Positions 4,815 to 6,905 of a stretch of 6,905 nucleotides of DNA are shown here, piece by piece. The stretch is from a bacterium (GTDB lineage: Bacteria > UBA9089 > CG2-30-40-21). Below the pieces are notes generated by a model. The model worked only from the letters and a program-made list of their open reading frames with translations, did no database searches and was not told the origin of the DNA. The stretch is taken from the NCBI GenBank assembly GCA_018814245.1, contig JAHIZN010000134.1, forward strand, positions 1 to 6,905. The letters are read 5' to 3'. Position 1 is the first letter of the stretch. Every line of letters begins with the position of its first letter. The position numbers and the translations under genes were made by a program.

Positions 4815-5633
4815 CTACTTGTATGGCTCCTTTGAAATAACTACATCAGGCCATATTGTATTTCCGAATTTAAGGGGTGTGATAGATGGTGGTTTGTTTG
4901 TTACACCGAAGCAGAGATATACTTCGTCGGGCAATTCCATTAGGTCAATCTTTTTTATTGTATTACGGAAAGCTTTACCTATAAAAGGAATAGTTGCTAA
5001 ACACCTATCGTTTTCTGACTCAAGTATGAGTATTGTTCTGTATCCCTTCTCTCTATAACTCACCACTTTGCTCCCTCGAGAATTAAAAGCATTGTTGATA
5101 ACTTCTTCCCTTTGCTTTTCCAAATTTTCAATAGAACAACTTATTCCAAACTGTCCATCTTGTTCGTCCCAGCGAGAAAGAACTACTGGCATTTCTTGAA
5201 TTACACCTTTAACGAAATGACGAGGAGCAGTATCGCGACTTCCTATTTCTAAATTGGGAGCAACTTCTTGACACCACTTAGAAATCTCATTACGAAGACC
5301 CTTCCAATTAATATTAGGTATCGTATTGTGGTATACGCCGAGGTCATAGTGACCAGTCGTAGGGAGTTTACCTGTAAGCTCGGTTTTTAATGGTCCCAAA
5401 GCTTTTATAATTCTTTCGTTATCTCTCCGTTGCCAAGGAAAACTGTCAATAGAAGTATGCTCTACGGCAACACTTATAGAGCCTACGCATGCTATCGCAT
5501 CACATGCAGGCAAATTCCTTTCCTCCTCATCAGGAATTTCGGTAACTTTATAATCTACCTCAGTGGTTTTAGAGAGAAATTCCAATACCATTTCGATAAT
5601 CTTTTCTTCGATAATCTTTTGTTCTTTTCTCAT
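4815..5633 (-). CDS. Unrecognised protein, possible PD-(D/E)XK-like nuclease
   Basis: I do not recognise this 272-residue protein by name. It starts with a charged helical stretch (MRKEQKIIEEKIIEMVLEFL), then PACDAIACVGSISVAVEHTSIDSFPWQRRDNERI (from 42), where an Asp, a beta-hairpin and then VAVEHT give a D-x(12)-E-H layout like the core of PD-(D/E)XK nucleases. A later beta-rich part holds YRTILILESEND (198-209) and LPDEVYLCFG (234-243). The resemblance is structural reasoning only. An in-frame TTG at 5693 would add 20 residues, but the ATG at 5633 has AGGA just ahead of it and a more natural N-terminus. In-frame stops precede the TTG. It is AT-rich like the DUF3800 gene downstream and unlike metVF, so the two may have arrived together and may act together. 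Confidence 0.7.
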   Translation of the reverse strand: MRKEQKIIEEKIIEMVLEFLSKTTEVDYKVTEIPDEEERNLPACDAIACVGSISVAVEHTSIDSFPWQRRDNERIIKALGPLKTELTGKLPTTGHYDLGVYHNTIPNINWKGLRNEISKWCQEVAPNLEIGSRDTAPRHFVKGVIQEMPVVLSRWDEQDGQFGISCSIENLEKQREEVINNAFNSRGSKVVSYREKGYRTILILESENDRCLATIPFIGKAFRNTIKKIDLMELPDEVYLCFGVTNKPPSITPLKFGNTIWPDVVISKEPYK

Positions 5634-5693
5634 AATTCCTATCCATAATGAATGTGAGATAATATCTTCAGCATAAAAATTTTTGGGAAGCAA

Positions 5694-5803
5694 AAACCTT
5701 CAACCATGAATATCAAAGATAACTTTAGGATTTTGGTAACTACCGTTAAGCACAAACCCTTTATGCTGTCATAACCAACGATATTTGCTCTCTTGATTCT
5801 CGT
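5694..5803. other. Intergenic gap with a lone GTAACTACC end
   Basis: No gene is visible here. GGTAACTACC (5735-5744) starts like the GTAACTA ends of the two palindromic elements, but no inverted partner or duplicated flank is found, so it may be a relic or chance. On the minus strand the stretch ahead of the unknown gene reads as a short open tail (NPKVIFDIHG then stop) with no start, too short to call. Confidence 0.3.
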
Positions 5804-6345
5804 TTACTTGTAAATTAGATTAAACAATTCGTTAGCTGAATCGGTATCTATGTTTTTGAGAATCTTATACTCATCCAGAGCAGAACCACTATCTCCAAGA
5901 GTCAAATAAGTCAGACCCAGATTGTAGTGTGCCTCAGCATAATCAGGCTTGATACGAATTGCCTGCTTGTATGCTTCAATCGCCTCATCGTAGCGACCAA
6001 GTGAAGCATAAGCATTGCCCAGATTGCAGTGTGCATCGGCATCATCAGGCTTGATACGAATTGCCTGCTTGCAGGCTTCAATCGCCTTCTCGTAGCGGCC
6101 AAGTGAATAATAAGCCGCACCCAGATTGTAGTGTGCCATGGTATAATCAGGTTTGATACGAATTGCCTGCTTGTAGGCTTCAATCGCCTTCTCGTAGCGG
6201 CCAAGTAAATAATAAGCATTGCCCAGATTGCAGGTGCCTCGGCATCATCAGGCTTGATACGAATTGCCTGCTTGCAGGCTTCAATCTCCTCCTTGTCTGT
6301 GTCTTTTTTTACCGCCTTTTCAAAAAAACGATTTAGTTTCCACAT
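5804..6345 (-). pseudogene. TPR-repeat protein gene with a 1-base frameshift
   Basis: If one missing base is restored, this encodes about 181 residues: a short head (MWKLNRFFEKAVKKDTDKEE), about four TPR units of 34 residues with the pattern A--NLG-AY--LGRY--AIEA-KQAIRIKPD, and a tail ending in SANELFNLIYK. TPR arrays bind other proteins. The break is near 6232-6235: this unit reads GCACCTGCAAT on the minus strand where the sister unit has GCACACTGCAAT. After the shift the first frame runs on in nonsense, while the true frame resumes (from MAHYNLG, 6139). Repeat spacing agrees: 102, 102, then 101 bases. The start at 6345 overlaps the mvhD end by 13 bases with GAGGAAG ahead of it, so translation is coupled to mvhD. 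Real decay or a sequencing or assembly slip in a repetitive tract are both possible. Confidence 0.8.
5944..6270. repeat. 102-bp tandem DNA repeat encoding TPR units
   Basis: The string TTGATACGAATTGCCTGCTT recurs four times, with starts of the surrounding CAGGC/CAGGT block at 5944, 6046, 6148 and 6249. The steps are 102, 102 and 101 bases, so the last step exposes the single-base deletion. DNA identity between units is much higher than protein constraint alone needs, so the array is young and able to expand or contract. Confidence 0.85.
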
Positions 6346-6761
6346 ATTTTCTTCCTCAACGGACTTGGTCCCAATGCCCGTACCCTTTCTGTCATCTCCC
6401 TCGCCACCTCAGCAAACTTAGGACCCATCGAGGCACTCATATTAAACATTTCCAATCGTTCCCCGCCAATCCCTATTTCATCAAGCAGTTTTTTTGCCCG
6501 TGCTACACGGCGTTTTGCCTTGATATTACCGTCCATAAAATGACAATTACCCTCAAGGCAGCCTGCTACATACGCCCCATCTGCCCCATCCTCAAACGCT
6601 TTAAGCAGGTAGATAATATCTACCTTGCCGGTGCATGGCAGTTTAATTATCTTCACATTTGCAGGATAATTGAGCCTCATCGAACCGGCTAAATCTGCCG
6701 CCCCATAGGCACAATAATGACAACAAAATGCTACAATTTCTGGTTCAAATTGCTCACTCAT
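6333..6761 (-). CDS. mvhD: MvhD-type hydrogenase/heterodisulfide reductase delta subunit
   Basis: The 142-residue protein is of full length for the methyl-viologen-reducing hydrogenase delta family. These small cytoplasmic proteins carry an iron-sulfur cluster and pass electrons between hydrogenase, formate dehydrogenase or other donors and HdrA. In acetogens the same set can join MetFV. Visible marks are IVAFCCHYCAYGAADLAG (9-26) with Cys13, 14 and 17, LPCTGKVD (41-48) with Cys43, AGCLEGNCHF (66-75) with Cys68 and 73, and the family ending ERVRALGPSPLRK (125-137). The ATG at 6761 follows a G-rich site (TAGGGGGTG). Its start region (ATGAGTGA with the bases before it) is repeated in tandem upstream. 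hdrA-type genes would be expected beyond the right edge. metVF, its likely partner, lies about 3.2 kb further along the same strand. Confidence 0.94.
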   Translation of the reverse strand: MSEQFEPEIVAFCCHYCAYGAADLAGSMRLNYPANVKIIKLPCTGKVDIIYLLKAFEDGADGAYVAGCLEGNCHFMDGNIKAKRRVARAKKLLDEIGIGGERLEMFNMSASMGPKFAEVAREMTERVRALGPSPLRKKICGN

Positions 6762-6905
6762 CAGCTACACCCCCTACAAAACATTGCATCCCCCACCATG
6801 ATAAATCATGGTGCTAATCTCAATTCACTCATTAATTACACCCTTCACAAAACATTGCATCCACCACCATGATAAATCATGGTGCTAATCTCAATTCACT
6901 CATTA
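6753..6905. repeat. 71-bp tandem repeat carrying the mvhD start region and a hairpin
   Basis: Bases 6762-6832 and 6833-6903 are about 90% identical by eye (64 of 71). Each unit has CTCAT or ATCAT-like start sequence (ATGAGTGA on the minus strand), a G-rich ribosome-binding-like stretch, AAAACATTGCAT, and the perfect palindrome CACCATGATAAATCATGGTG (6794-6813 and 6865-6884). The upstream ATG at 6832 opens a tiny frame of eight codons (MSELRLAP) that stops inside the palindrome. The array runs to the window edge, so copy number is unknown. It may affect mvhD expression through the hairpins or just be a local duplication. Confidence 0.85.

Noticed and set aside
5700..5770. C-terminal fragment of a lost gene ahead of the unknown gene (NPKVIFDIHG then stop)
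   Set aside because: The open stretch is only about 22 codons between stops, with no family I can recognise.
6264..6692. Plus-strand open frame of 142 codons
   Set aside because: It lies opposite mvhD and the start of the TPR gene, both supported by family motifs.
6762..6903. CRISPR-like array from the 71-bp repeats
   Set aside because: The whole unit is duplicated including what would be the spacer, and it includes the mvhD start region.

Overview
The window looks like chromosome from an anaerobic bacterium that uses the Wood-Ljungdahl (reductive acetyl-CoA) pathway. The evidence is a two-subunit methylenetetrahydrofolate reductase (metV-metF) together with an MvhD-type electron-transfer subunit, a combination known from acetogens such as Moorella, where MetFV works with Hdr/Mvh-type proteins. 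The DNA is moderately AT-rich and full of short dispersed intergenic repeats of the CGCAAAG and ACGCGGAGG kind, common in environmental and candidate-phylum genomes. I cannot name the lineage from sequence alone.

All convincing protein genes lie on the minus strand, so transcription order runs from high to low coordinates. At the right edge (6753-6905) a 71-bp tandem repeat with a palindromic hairpin leads into mvhD (6761-6333). A TPR gene broken by a 1-base deletion (6345-5804) overlaps its end. Next come an unrecognised, possibly nuclease-like gene (5633-4815) and a DUF3800 gene (4713-4075). Facing the DUF3800 gene on the plus strand is a compact ~90-nt structured RNA with a fully consensus sigma-70 promoter (3949-4080). 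After it lie a 153-bp MITE with perfect 8-bp target duplications (3769-3937), a small clan AA aspartic protease gene (3734-3372), and a second MITE (3137-3377), also with perfect 8-bp duplications. That second MITE contains a 28-codon ORF that looks like the two ends of a GxxExxY-family gene fused by an internal deletion. Then come metV (3088-2408) and metF (2424-1522), overlapping. A diverged copy of metF's last codons plus a GC-rich repeat follows (1394-1513), then a DegT/DnrJ-type sugar aminotransferase (1336-233), and finally a palindromic element (42-225) with the same ends as the second MITE.

Functionally, mvhD, metV and metF plausibly form one electron-transfer and methyl-branch module. 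The ~3.2 kb between mvhD and metV is accessory: small genes of defence or stress type, MITEs and an orphan RNA. The most interesting parts are the GTAA-ended MITEs with 8-bp duplications (features of IS66-type transposition), the GxxExxY deletion derivative, the orphan RNA next to the DUF3800/unknown gene pair, and the duplications that carry real gene ends (the metF tail and the mvhD start).
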